Assembly: GCA_030280995.1 (NCBI GenBank)
Contig: JASXTE010000017.1
Span: 6,895,001 to 6,959,000, forward strand
DNA from: Hemileia vastatrix
Taxonomy: Eukaryota; Basidiomycota; Pucciniomycetes; Pucciniales; Zaghouaniaceae
Direction of reading: 5' to 3'
DNA: 64,000 nucleotides
The first letter of the stretch is position 1; every line of letters begins with the position of its first letter. This document shows, piece by piece, positions 46,300 through 57,221 of the stretch. The notes beneath the pieces are model-generated. The model ran no database searches and was not told the DNA's origin. It was given only the letters and a program-made list of their open reading frames with translations. The position numbers and the translations under genes were made by a program.

Positions 46300-49200
46300 A
46301 TGACAACACCTTCCAAAGATATACCTTTATCACCAAGCTCACCTTCTTCTTCTTCAGATAATACTACCACACCATCGAACTATCACCCAACATCAGATTC
46401 TCAACCAAATTCTACTCCGTTTACGCCGTACATTTTTACAGCTATTTCTGATCAATCAACAGACAAATTGTTGAAGGTTCCAATTCTTACAAGCGGAAAT
46501 GTTTCTTTGTGGAAATATATGATTGAGTTTTATTTTGAGTCCCAAGATCTTCTTCACCATATCAACTCCGCAACATACCCAACTGATGCCAATCCAACCA
46601 ATTGGAGAATGGGTGAGGCTAAATTGCGCCTGATACTCATCAATGCTGTTAATCCGAGGGACTCTTTACTTGTATGGAAGGCCTATTACAATTACTCTGC
46701 CTATCATTAAATCTTAAAAGATTATGGCAAGAATAATGCCTCAACTTTCTCTGAATTACTTGATCAATTGGTCTATTTGAAATAGGATGGTGTTTCATCC
46801 CTTCGAGAGCATTTTTTGAGTTTTTAGGAAATTTAAAATTTATTAACTGACAGCACCTCCAGTGACTCAGAATTGGTAATTTCGTCAAAGATTAGGGCCA
46901 TGATTCTGATAAAAAGTGTGCATCATGACTCAATTATTGGGATCACTCACAATCTGTTTCAAAACTTCAAGAAACTCAAGCTTGAGGATGTTTACAAACA
47001 TCTCAAATCTGAAGCCAGTCTAAGACAGAGGGAAATTAATCTCACTGATATCACAACGGCTCTAAAAACCAATCAACAAAAGAAAAAATCTAAAGCAAGA
47101 TCTTCCTTGCCAGTAAAAAAGGATAAAAAAATCTTAAGTGTCAATTGGGTCATACTGGTCATACTGACAAAAACTGTATTGCAGAGTTACGTGAACATCT
47201 TAAGAAGTTAAAAGGTGCCTCACATGAAAAGAACAACCAGCTGAAGAATCGACTGAATCAGCCTCTCTTGTTGAAGTTGAGGGTTTAGAGGAGTCTACCT
47301 ATTTTGTAAACTCAAGCAAAAGTAATACTGGATTTATTTTAGATTCTGGTGCTACTTGTCATATGGTGAACAAGAGGGAGTTACTCACGAATCTAAAAAA
47401 AACTTGCTACACCTGCAAAAATCAACACTGCTGGAACTCAAGTTTTAACAGCTTATTTTAGTGGTAATCTTTATATATCTCCGTCCTTAACCCTCTGCAA
47501 TGTTCTCTTCGTCAATAACTTATCGTTGAACCTCATATCTGTCAACAAGTTAAATCGCTTAGGCTTTACTATCAACTTTGAGCCTGGTGAAACAAAAATT
47601 TATGACTCAAATTGTCAGCTGCTAGCTAAGTTTTTGCATCAAGGACAGCGACAAAACTTATGGTACGCCAATCATACTTCTTATCTGTCATTATCCCAAA
47701 AACTAACTTTAAGTCAATGGCATGCACATTTAGGACATCTTAATATTAAAACACTTAAAAGTTTTCTGAATTCAAAAAATATTGATTTCATAGATGAACG
47801 ATTTGATTGTGTTACATGTTCTAAAGGGAAAATAGTGAAGAGTCCATTTTTGTCCAACTTCCCTACTGCTACTTTGCCTCTTTTTCGAATTCATTCAGAT
47901 GTAGTGGGACCAATAGACCCTCCAACAATTGGTGGTTGTAAATACACTCTTACATTCATTGATGAATGCACTGGCTACTCTACTGTCTTCTTAATGAAAT
48001 CAAAGTCCAAAGTGTTTTTCAATTTTCTCAAGTACCAACATGACATGGAAAATAACCTTGAACAAAAAATTAAGTACCTAAAATTTGATATAGGTGGTGA
48101 ATATGTTTTAACTCAATTTATCAGGCACCTAAATGATTGTGGTATTACTAGAGAACAGACACCTTCTCAAACTCCTCAAAATAATTCTGTCTTGGAGAGA
48201 TTCAATAAGACTCTCATTGAAATAGTTTGTACAGTCATGATTGATTCAGATTGTCCAGCTGAGTTATGGGGTGAGTGTGTCATGAGTTGTAATGCTCTAA
48301 TAAATTCATCTCCTCATTCTAAGTTGAAATCAAAGACCCCTCAAGATACATTTAATCGTTTCATTCCAGGTGGTGGTGTTCACTCAACTGATTACAATTT
48401 TTTCAAACTTTTTGGATCCTTCGCTGTCAAACTTGATGATAAGGAAGTGAGGACAAGTAAGTTACAGTCACGAGGTAGCGAGTGTGCCATAGTTGGCTAT
48501 GAGCCTAACTCAAAAAGTTAACGACTTGATGATCAAAAAAAACAAAATTACCATATCTCGCAATGTCAAATTCTTTGAATCTAAAAATTATTTTAATGAT
48601 TCTACATCTTTTATTCATGTCCCCGATTATACCCTTCTACCTCTTACTATTGAGATGTCCTCAAAACCATCAATATTAGAGTTGCCTGATCTTACTACTC
48701 CTGCTGATACTGTCACATCCTCTGTCCCAGATGTTGAACAAGCCATCTCTGAGTGTAGTACTGACACTGTGGTAAATCCGACTCATCAGCATCTTCGAAT
48801 CACTATGCAATAACACACTCCTGAGCCTACTGATGAAAATCCCGCCTGTGAAAAATCTACTGAAAGTGATGATACCTCAACCTCTCAAGAATCTCTTTTG
48901 CATCATGGAAGACCCATCCATAACAGAAAATCACCTTCATACTATGGTTTTTCAGCCTCTTACACTTCCGACAACCCAACCTATAAACAAGCTATTAATA
49001 TTCCAGAGGCTTAATTGTGGAAAGAGGCTATGGATGAGGAGTTCGATTCCCTTTGCAAACATCAAGTGGGAGATTTGGTGAACAAACAAAAACATATGAA
49101 AGTAATTGGAGGAACTTGCGTGCTTACTAAAAAGAAGGATAAGCTTGGACGAGTTATTTGGTATAAAGCTTGATGGGTAGCATTAGGGAATCTCCAAAAG

Positions 49201-50578
49201 GCAGGCATTGACTGTAGTGAGACATATGCGTCTGTTGGTAGAATTGAAACTTTTCGATTACTTGTCTCTCTTGCTGCTGCAAAAAATTGGTTAATGTCAC
49301 AGTTTGATTTGTCTACTGCTTTTCTTCATGGTTTCATGAAAGATGATGTCTTTGTAACACAGGTAAAAGGGTATGAAATTAGTGGAAAGGACAAAGTGCG
49401 GAAACTAAAGAAATCCTTTTATGGTACGATTCAGGCACCTAGGCAATGGAAGGAACGCTTTGTTGATGTTATGAAGGAATTTAAATTTGTGGAAGAAGAG
49501 GGTGATGAATCCTTGTTCATTTTTTGTGAGGGTCATGGTTTTGTCTTTCTTCATCTTCATGTGGATGATGGACTTGTTTTTTCAAACTCAACAGTGTTGC
49601 TTAAGTCTTTCCATCAATCTCTCTGCAGAAATTCTATAGTAAAATGGACAGATAATCCAATGCATCATCTTGGTATTAAAATCTCTTATCTAAAGGATTC
49701 TATCTGTCTTACTCAAGAATCCTATGCTTCTGAACTCTCTAAACGATTTAACTTGGGTGATTGTGTCAAAATCTCTACTCCATTACCAGTGACTTGTACG
49801 CTACTTGATCCAACTCCTGAAGAAACAAAAGAGGGAAAAGCTCATCCCTATCAGGAGCTTATTGAGTCCTTAAATTAACTTGCTGTTTCTACTAGACCAG
49901 ATATTAGTCAGGCATTGAATGCCTTATCTAAATATAATTCTAATCATTCTCCAACCCATTGGAATCTTGCTCTCAAATTACTAAAATACATGGTAACAAA
50001 CAATAACATTGGCATCAAATTTCCCAAAAACACTGGTGCAGTAACTTTTAAGTCTTACAGTGATGCTGATTATGCAAACTGTAAAAGTACACGATGTTCT
50101 ATCACTGGCTATGTTATTCTTCTCAATGGGGGACCCATCTCATGGCGCATTTGTTGACAAAGAGTGGTATCATTGTCCACCACTGAAGCGGAATATATTG
50201 CCATGTGTGACTGCGCAAAAACTCTCATATGGATTTCAAATTTTTTTTTTCCTTGAATGAAAATGTTTCGATTCCACAACTTTTTTCTAGCATCAATACT
50301 CCTGAATTTTCTGTGATAATGAAGGTGCAATTTTCTTGTCCAAGGAAGCTCAGATCAATGAGCGATCAAAACACATTGATGTGCGTTATCATTGGTTGCG
50401 CCAAAAGGTGAAGAGAAGGGAATTGTGTGTTACTTACTGCCCAACCACTGAAATGTTGGCTGATCTGTTTACAAAACAACAACGACGCATTCGCTTTGAA
50501 AAGGACAAATGTGCTTTGAATTTAACCATGGATAAAGCAGGGGGGGTGTTGGAGGAAGGAGTAGAATGTAGCGAATAG
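46300..50578 (+). pseudogene. Copia-2 gag-pol polyprotein, broken
   Basis: The gag fragment spans 46300-46710 (136 aa). The protease DSGAT region is uninterrupted near 47343. The integrase part is open at 47526-48521 with the catalytic Asp, Asp and Glu contexts retained. RT is at 49294-49878 (HVDDGLVFS), with RNase H pieces at 49915-50157 and 50336-50578. It shares most stops with Copia-1 and adds its own TAA at 49876, where unit 1 has TAC. A 12-bp stretch near 47370 absent from Copia-1 is present here. Confidence 0.85.
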
Positions 50579-51291
50579 TTTTATCTATTGTGGCGTTCAC
50601 TATATCTGCCTAACCCATGATTAAGAATAGATGTTGATTGTGTATACATTTATTTTCTTATCGATCTGTGATTGATAAAACGTACTTGGCTATTCAGCGT
50701 GTGGTGTTTTAACTGATAGTGTTTATCTGTTATTAAATAAAGGTATATTATCATTGTTATTATTATTATTACAAAATGCAATCCAATACTTATTTATTAC
50801 AACGATTAATACTGACTGATCGTTATCTTTTCTCTTTTATCATTTATTTCATAACTAACTAAACACCATCATTTCACCACTTACCTGAATTCCTATTTCA
50901 TCACTCACTTGGACAGTGGATTGATAAAACGTACTTGGCTATTCAGCGTGTGGTGTTTTAACTGATAGTGTTTATCTGTTATTAAATAAAGGTGATTGAT
51001 AAAACGTACTTGGCTATTCAGCTTGTGGTGTTTTAACTGATAGTGTTTATCTGTTATTAAATAGCTGTAGTCTGTGTGATTAATCTTTGGTAACTATTAT
51101 TCCTAAAATATTTTATAAAGGTGATCATTATAAATGAGTTGTAGTCAGTGTGATTAGCCGTTGGTATCTAATATACTTTCGTTATTTCATAAAGATCGCT
51201 TCAACGCAGTTCTCTATTCCCAGTTACACAATTAATCTTCAATGGAGAACTGTTCTCCTCCGTCTCTTATATTTCTATTTTACTTCCAACA
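50547..51291 (+). repeat. Copia-2 3' LTR
   Basis: 745 bp, from TGTTGGA to TCCAACA, with three internal modules as at 31804-32548. Confidence 0.84.
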
Positions 51292-51641
51292 ATATGATTA
51301 AAACGTATGCTACATTTTTCCGCTGAACATCAGCAATTTAAGGTGCATTCATAACTATCAAATTAATCGCTTATATACGGACAACCACGTAGTGTTATAT
51401 CTCAGTCAAAAGCTAGTTTTTAATACACTACACCTCTATAACATTTTGATTCTTTAATGTTTATCATATTTCCTTTGAAATTAATAATATTTTTTTACTC
51501 AAAACTCAAATGTAGGATCAGCATCACTCATCCTTTCACCCCTCTCCGAGTAACATATTTAAATTCATTAGAAACGGTTAGTTAATGATCTATCAATTTT
51601 CGCCCTAGAAAGACAATTAATGTTCCTCCTTTCAGCTTCAA

Positions 51642-51986
51642 ATGAAGAATTTATTTGTGACTAGCGTGTTGTTAATTTCATTGGCCAGTCGCTCTAATCA
51701 GGGAAAACTGTATGTCTTCAGCAAGAATTTTTGCTCAGGCGATGTGCATGGCAGCAATTATACAGAAGGTAGTCAATTCAATTCAGGATGCAAAACCATA
51801 CCCACTAAAGCTGGGCATTCAGCTCGGATATCGGTTGATCCAAATTACCCATACAATTGCTGGGCTATTGTTTACCATGATAATAAATGTGGCTCTGCAA
51901 TGCTCACTATTCCAGCTGATGTCAAGTCCCCCTGCCAAACCAAGTACACAGATGGCATCTGGTCTTACAGAATTCAATGTTACTGA
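51642..51986 (+). CDS. small secreted cysteine-rich protein (candidate effector), copy 2
   Basis: It encodes the same 114-aa protein as the gene at 32899 with no amino-acid change, and a second reading frame over the same DNA is also unchanged, so the coding DNA appears identical. Signal peptide, six cysteines and the NYT sequon are as in copy 1. The 350 bp upstream also look unchanged, so both copies should share expression control unless flanking insertions matter. Its downstream side differs: the Gypsy-C LTR begins 263 bp past the stop and carries the intact Copia 54 bp further in. Whether both copies exist in one nucleus depends on the duplication being real. Confidence 0.78.
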   Translation: MKNLFVTSVLLISLASRSNQGKLYVFSKNFCSGDVHGSNYTEGSQFNSGCKTIPTKAGHSARISVDPNYPYNCWAIVYHDNKCGSAMLTIPADVKSPCQTKYTDGIWSYRIQCY

Positions 51987-52248
51987 TTGGATCAATTGTC
52001 GTTACATTTTCATTAGTTTTAAAGAGTTTCAATTAAATGAAGAACACAGCTGCAATCCTACTCCTATTTAACAATTCGTGAACCTTTAAAGGACTGATTA
52101 GCTAGACAGTGTTCTACGATAATCAACAACATATTATGAGATCATTATTTAGAAAATTTTAATCCTAGTATCCATTTTTTTAGTCTGGACTATCAGCCTA
52201 TTTAACTTTAATACCTTTACAAACCTTATGCATGCGCAAAAAACTTTA

Positions 52249-52302
52249 TGTCAGCTAGGCTACTAGACTTACCCAGTATATAATTAATTATTTACTAGAG
52301 TA
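52249..52302 (+). repeat. Gypsy-C 5' LTR, first 54 bp (unit 2), split by Copia
   Basis: TGTCAGCTAGGCTAC matches 33506 onward. The LTR resumes at 57222 after the inserted Copia. Confidence 0.7.
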
Positions 52303-52307
52303 GAGCT

Positions 52308-52831
52308 TTTTAGGCTAGAATATGGGTTTGCCTGAATCAGATGGATAGAAGTCGAGAGTTAGATCAACAAAGTTATAAAAGATATGCCGCCACAACTGTT
52401 AATGAGTAGATAAAGAAAAAGTAAGTAAAAGAGGTCAACTGTCTGAATCGACAGAAAAGAATAAAAGAGAGAAACAAGATGATTGCATTGCAGCATTAAG
52501 AGCACACTAACATATATGAAAAAGTACCTGAATCAGATGGATAGAAGTCGAGAGTTAGATCAACAAAGTTATAAAAGATATGCCGCCACAACTGTTAATG
52601 AGTAGATAAAGAAAAAGTAAGTAAAAGAGGTCAACTGTCTGAATCGACAGAAAAGAATAAAAGAGAGAAACAAGATGATTAAAAAGTAACAAAACGTCTC
52701 TCCCTTTTATAGTGCATAGGGCGACATACAATATACAAATCAGGTACGGAATCAAATGAAAGAAAATATAGGTACATAGAATAATGAATAAAGCTTAGTA
52801 ACTAATGAACGGAACCATATTTAATCTAATA
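52308..52831 (-). repeat. Copia-3 3' LTR with internal duplication
   Basis: 524 bp against 328 bp for its partner. The 196-bp excess is a second copy of a 154-bp segment (52331-52484 and 52527-52680) plus a 42-bp spacer (52485-52526) absent from the 5' LTR. A TATA box lies at 52705-52712 (minus). Confidence 0.9.
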
Positions 52832-52839
52832 CCCCCACA
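52832..52839 (-). other. Copia-3 polypurine tract
   Basis: In sense, ATGTGGGGG sits directly before the 3' LTR start TATTAG, and only a few bases after the polyprotein stop TGA (52843-52845). It is the expected plus-strand priming site. Confidence 0.8.
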
Positions 52840-52842
52840 TGC

Positions 52843-55800
52843 TCAATGCTGCAAGTCAGTCAAACCAATAATTTTACAAAAATCTAAATGCTTTTGACGT
52901 GAAAGAGATTTTGTCAAAAGATCTGCTACCATATCTGAGGTTGAAATATAGTTTACACTGATTTTATTTGAGTCTACAAGTTCCCTTAGCCAATGCAGTC
53001 GCATGTTGATGTGTCTAGTTCTGTGTTGATACAATGGATTTTTAACAAGGGCAATAGCTCCTTGATTATCGTTGAAGATGATGGGAGATTGATGAGGAAT
53101 ATTTAAGTCAGTAAACAACTGAATGAACCACTCGGCATCTTGGCCAGCTTCCGACATCGCACGGTATTTGGCTTCAGTTGTGGATAAAGCAACTACTTGT
53201 TGCTTACTTGAACGCCAACCTAACAAACCGTTGCTCATTATCAAAGAACCAGAGGTTGACTTACATCCCAAAGAAGAACCCCAATCCGCGTCTGCATAGC
53301 CACAGATGTCAGGTTGTTGTTCAGAGTTACCTAGGGTAAGACCATAATTGGATGTTTTACGAAGATATCGTAGGACATGTTTGAAATGTTGAATATGATC
53401 ATTTGAGGGTGAGTTTAAGAATTGGGATAGAGTACTTGCGGCATAGGCCAAGTCAGGTCTAGTACAAGAGACCAAGTAATTGAGAAGACCAATTGCCCGT
53501 CTATAATTAAATTCTGGGGTTGGGTCATTAGGTGATTTCGAGGTTAATTTAGCATTGGGAACTAAAGGTGTAGAGGCAGGTCGACAATCGAGCATGTTAT
53601 ATTCTTTTAGCATATTGTTGATGTACAAAGGTTGAGATAGGTAAAACTCCTTCTTTTCTCGATTACGTGATATTTTCATCCCCAAGATCCAGGAGATTTC
53701 TCCTTGGTCGTCCATTTCAAATTGGTCTTTGAGAGCTTGCTTGACAGAGTTGATATTCTTTCCGCAAATGACTAAGTCATCGACATGACAAAAGATATGA
53801 CATGGATTATTGGTAGATTTGTTGGAGAATAGGCAAGGGTCAGCACGATTTGGATAAAAATCAATGGAAATGAAGAAGTCTTTGAGTTTCTTGTACCAAC
53901 ACCTAGGACTTTGCTTCAAGCCATAAAGTGATTTTTCAAGTTTTAAGCATGAGTCGGGCGGTTTTGGACCAACAAAACCCTCAGGAAAGCGAATATAGAC
54001 GTCTTCTTCTGGAACCCCATGAAGGAAAGCTGTTTTAACATCCATTTGGTGAACCTCAAAATTGTTGCATGCCGAAAGACTTAAGAGAGTACGAAGTGAG
54101 GCAAGGCGGCCAGTGGGCGCAAATGTGTCATTATAGTCGATGCCTTCAGTTTGAGCATATCCTTGCACGCAGAGTCTTGCCTTATATCGTGAGAGATTTC
54201 CATCACTGTCGAGTTTCTTTTTGAATACCCACACAGTTCCTAGAAGATTTCTCCCTTTTGGAATGGGCACGGTTTTCCAGACTTTATGATTGTCGATGCT
54301 TGTAAGTTCTGACTGTATGGCATTTATCCATTGTGACGAGTCATCACTTTTCATTGCTTGAGAAAAATGTCGTGGTACATCATCTTCTTGAACTACTAAA
54401 TTGCACAAATTTTTGTTCCTTCTAGAGTGAGTTAGGATATTTTCAGGATTTACATCACTACTGATGTGTCTTGGTGCAGGTGTATCTTTATTAATCCAGG
54501 TGTAAGTTTTTCCAGAAGGAGGAATAGAAGTTGTTGGAATAGAAGTATCAATAGTGTTGAGGTTTGATACGGAGGAAGAAACTTCTTCTGACAGGACTTG
54601 GTTAGGTGATGGGCTACTGGTGATCAGATCTGGGATTATAGGAAATTCCGGAAATGGAACTATGGTAGATTTTGCAGCGGTTAAATTATTTGCCATAGAG
54701 AATGATTCATCCAAGAACCTGACATCATGGGTGACGATGAATTGATCCAGTTTAGGTGAGTAAATTTTATAATTGTGGTGTCCATCAGCATACCCTATAA
54801 AAATGCCACATTCACCAACTGGGTCAAATTTTGATGTTCGCCTTTGCTTAGGTATGTTGTAAACGACATCACAACCAAATGGATGAAGCTTACCATAGGT
54901 AATTTTGACTTTTGAGTCCCACAACTCCAAAGGAATTTTGTTGTTAATTGCAGATGAAGGCGTGCGATTTAGTAAATAGTTAGCAGTGTTTATGGCTTCA
55001 CCCCACCACGAACCATCAAGACCGCAGGTGAATGAAAGTGCTCGTGCTTTTTCAACCAATGTCCTGTTACCCCTTTCAGCAAATGGATTTTGTTGAGGCG
55101 TGTATGGAGCAGTTTTCAACAATTCTACGCCCTTTTCATTGAATAAGTCGTCAAAAGAACTGTTAATAAATTCACCCCCATTGTCAGTTACCACAATTTT
55201 TACTTTCTTCTTGGTTTTGTTTTCAGCCAAGTTAATGAAGGACTTGAAGCGATTGAAAGTTTCAGATTTTAAAGAAAGGAAGTATATGAAACGGTACCTG
55301 GAAAAACCATCAACTATTTGCAGGAAGTATTTGCTGCCTCCTCTAGAGATGGGTGTTATTGGTCCACATAGGTCCATGTGAATTACGCCAAGAACTGAAT
55401 CAGGTTCTGGAAATTTTCCTGAAAATGGTAATTGATGGGACTTTGAGGTAAGACAAGGAATACATTCTAGATTTGAGAAGTTGTGGTTGGGATACATAAG
55501 TCTAGCGGTTGCATTGTTTGGGTGACCGCAAGCGTTATGTAGTTTGAGTAGAGATTTTGTCGAAATAATTGAATTGGCATTCCCAGAGAAGGTGAGAGGA
55601 AGTGATAAAACATTATCGATAAGGGAGCATTCAATGACAAACTTGTTGTTGTTGTCGAAAATTTTGGCACTATTGCCACAACCCACAATGGAGAAATTTT
55701 GACGAAGAAACCATGCAGCCGAAATGAGATTTGTTTGGACTTCAGGGACAAATAAGGCGTTAGCGATGGGAAAATGTTTTTGATTGAGTAGAAGATCGAC

Positions 55801-56742
55801 AGTTCCAGAACCCTGAGCAAGGATGACCTGACCATTAGCCGTAATCAGAGATTTTGAGGAGGGTTGAAGTGATGAGAAGAATCTTCTGTCATTAAAAAGA
55901 GTGTAGGAGGCACCACTGTCAAGAATTGCAGTGTGGTTGATAGGAGAGAGAACGGCCAGAGCTTTTCCTTCTCGTTGTTCTTGTTCCCTTTTTCTCTTGT
56001 AAAAATCTTCCCTTTTCTCAGGATACAGTTGAAAACATGATGCCTCAGAGTGAGGAGCAAGTGGGTTATGTTTTCCATTTGAGCAGAACTGCTTCGTTTT
56101 AACATTGAAGGCTACACTAGATTTGGAGGGTTCAGATTTTCGTCGACGATAGTCTTTTTCGAGTTCAGATAAAACTTCTTCGATGGAAGGCGTTTTCTTA
56201 GTGACCTTTATATTTGTGAAAATGAGATGAGAGACATTTCTGTAGGATTCTGGAAGTAGGTGGAGTATGTAGAAGGCGATGATCGTGGAAAGTACTTCCC
56301 CAGTAAATAATGAAGGAGATACTTCATTCAATAGTTTGAGAGTTGACCGGAAATCCCTGATGGCGACTGAGATATCTGAATCACCAAAATGAATATTGAA
56401 GAGATCTGCTATAACACTAGCACAGTTTTCTGCAGATGTCGAGGCATAGTGTTCACGGATTTGTTCCCACAGTTCAGCTGGCTCAAAAATGGATTCGTCG
56501 CGGACAAAACGGGTGTGATTTTCGGAATCTAAAAACATTCTTAGTATCATGGCGGTCTGTTTTTTGCGAAAATTGAAGGTTTCAAGAGCAGTAGGTTCAG
56601 TGGGTGTGATAAGAGATTTGTTCAAGAATTTATCAAGGTTTCGAATTCCTAAGGCATAGAACATTTGATTTTTCCATGTTGTGAAATTCTTGTTGTTTAA
56701 GATTTCGACTCCTTTGATCTCTGAATAAGGATTCGACTCCAT
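52843..56742 (-). CDS. Copia-3 Gag-Pol polyprotein, intact
   Basis: Start chosen at ATG 56742 (MESNPYSEIKG), giving 1299 aa. The frame stays open 37 codons further to a GTG at 56853 and six codons beyond, with no upstream ATG. Numbering below counts from that GTG. Gag (UBN2-type) spans about 47-245. A non-standard zinc motif lies at 257-273 (C, H262, H268, C). Protease is DSGA (D312). The gag-pre-integrase HHCC uses H439, H444, C464 and C467. The integrase triad is D494, D557, E593. RT spans about 855-1100, with D938 and HVDD (D1025, D1026). RNase H has D1188, E1227, D1262 and D1307/D1311. No stop or frameshift. It makes the proteins for reverse transcription and integration of the element's own RNA. 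Gag and Pol are in one frame, the copia arrangement. Confidence 0.93.
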   Translation of the reverse strand: MESNPYSEIKGVEILNNKNFTTWKNQMFYALGIRNLDKFLNKSLITPTEPTALETFNFRKKQTAMILRMFLDSENHTRFVRDESIFEPAELWEQIREHYASTSAENCASVIADLFNIHFGDSDISVAIRDFRSTLKLLNEVSPSLFTGEVLSTIIAFYILHLLPESYRNVSHLIFTNIKVTKKTPSIEEVLSELEKDYRRRKSEPSKSSVAFNVKTKQFCSNGKHNPLAPHSEASCFQLYPEKREDFYKRKREQEQREGKALAVLSPINHTAILDSGASYTLFNDRRFFSSLQPSSKSLITANGQVILAQGSGTVDLLLNQKHFPIANALFVPEVQTNLISAAWFLRQNFSIVGCGNSAKIFDNNNKFVIECSLIDNVLSLPLTFSGNANSIISTKSLLKLHNACGHPNNATARLMYPNHNFSNLECIPCLTSKSHQLPFSGKFPEPDSVLGVIHMDLCGPITPISRGGSKYFLQIVDGFSRYRFIYFLSLKSETFNRFKSFINLAENKTKKKVKIVVTDNGGEFINSSFDDLFNEKGVELLKTAPYTPQQNPFAERGNRTLVEKARALSFTCGLDGSWWGEAINTANYLLNRTPSSAINNKIPLELWDSKVKITYGKLHPFGCDVVYNIPKQRRTSKFDPVGECGIFIGYADGHHNYKIYSPKLDQFIVTHDVRFLDESFSMANNLTAAKSTIVPFPEFPIIPDLITSSPSPNQVLSEEVSSSVSNLNTIDTSIPTTSIPPSGKTYTWINKDTPAPRHISSDVNPENILTHSRRNKNLCNLVVQEDDVPRHFSQAMKSDDSSQWINAIQSELTSIDNHKVWKTVPIPKGRNLLGTVWVFKKKLDSDGNLSRYKARLCVQGYAQTEGIDYNDTFAPTGRLASLRTLLSLSACNNFEVHQMDVKTAFLHGVPEEDVYIRFPEGFVGPKPPDSCLKLEKSLYGLKQSPRCWYKKLKDFFISIDFYPNRADPCLFSNKSTNNPCHIFCHVDDLVICGKNINSVKQALKDQFEMDDQGEISWILGMKISRNREKKEFYLSQPLYINNMLKEYNMLDCRPASTPLVPNAKLTSKSPNDPTPEFNYRRAIGLLNYLVSCTRPDLAYAASTLSQFLNSPSNDHIQHFKHVLRYLRKTSNYGLTLGNSEQQPDICGYADADWGSSLGCKSTSGSLIMSNGLLGWRSSKQQVVALSTTEAKYRAMSEAGQDAEWFIQLFTDLNIPHQSPIIFNDNQGAIALVKNPLYQHRTRHINMRLHWLRELVDSNKISVNYISTSDMVADLLTKSLSRQKHLDFCKIIGLTDLQH

Positions 56743-56875
56743 GTTGTTCCAAATTACAGGAGTAGATGGTGCCGTAGAGATGAGAAGTCGAGAGACTGTG
56801 TCAGCTGATGATTCAGACTGAGCAGATTCTGAATTCGTAGGTGATGATGCCACTTTGATTCTAGAAGATTAGTAG

Positions 56876-56893
56876 AGCGCTGGGCCCATAACC
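56876..56893 (-). other. Copia-3 primer-binding site (internal iMet-tRNA type)
   Basis: In sense, GGTTATGGGCCCAGCGCT follows the 5' LTR without a gap. The plus strand reads AGCGCTGGGCCCATAACC, the anticodon-side segment of an initiator methionine tRNA with anticodon CAT inside. This is the half-tRNA priming site known from Drosophila copia and relatives, and not a tRNA 3' end site (which would begin TGG). Confidence 0.85.
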
Positions 56894-57221
56894 TTTTAGG
56901 CTAGAATATGGGTTTGCCTGAATCAGATGGATAGAAGTCGAGAGTTAGATCAACAAAGTTATAAAAGATATGCCGCCACAACTGTTAATGAGTAGATAAA
57001 GAAAAAGTAAGTAAAAGAGGTCAACTGTCTGAATCGACAGAAAAGAATAAAAGAGAGAAACAAGATGATTAAAAAGTAACAAAACGTCTCTCCCTTTTAT
57101 AGTGCATAGGGCGACATACAATATACGAATCAGGTACGGAATCAAATGAAAGAAAATATAGGTACATAGAATAATGAATAAAGCTTAGTAACTAATGAAC
57201 GGAACCATATTTAATCTAATA
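56894..57221 (-). repeat. Copia-3 5' LTR
   Basis: 328 bp. Sense start TATTAGATTAAATATGG, end AGCCTAAAA. It matches the 3' LTR apart from the latter's 196-bp extra segment and about one base. Confidence 0.92.
57089..57106 (-). promoter_or_regulatory. Copia-3 LTR TATA box
   Basis: In sense, GCACTATAAAAGGGAGAG, a consensus-quality TATA element. It lies about 120 bp into the LTR, as expected for U3. Confidence 0.65.

Larger units (their letters stand above)
45728..51291 (+). mobile_element. Copia-2: tandem copy of Copia-1
   Basis: The same structure as Copia-1 (truncated 5' LTR, broken gag-pol, 745-bp 3' LTR), lacking the 452-bp insertion. It is about 98-99% identical by eye. The shared truncation and shared stops show that it was already dead before the duplication. 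Confidence 0.83.

Noticed and set aside
52555..52755. Hydrophobic 66-aa frame in the Copia-3 LTRs (also 56945-57145)
   Set aside because: Lies wholly within the LTR promoter region on the element strand. A short hydrophobic peptide can arise by chance from AT-rich DNA, and the two copies are the two LTRs.
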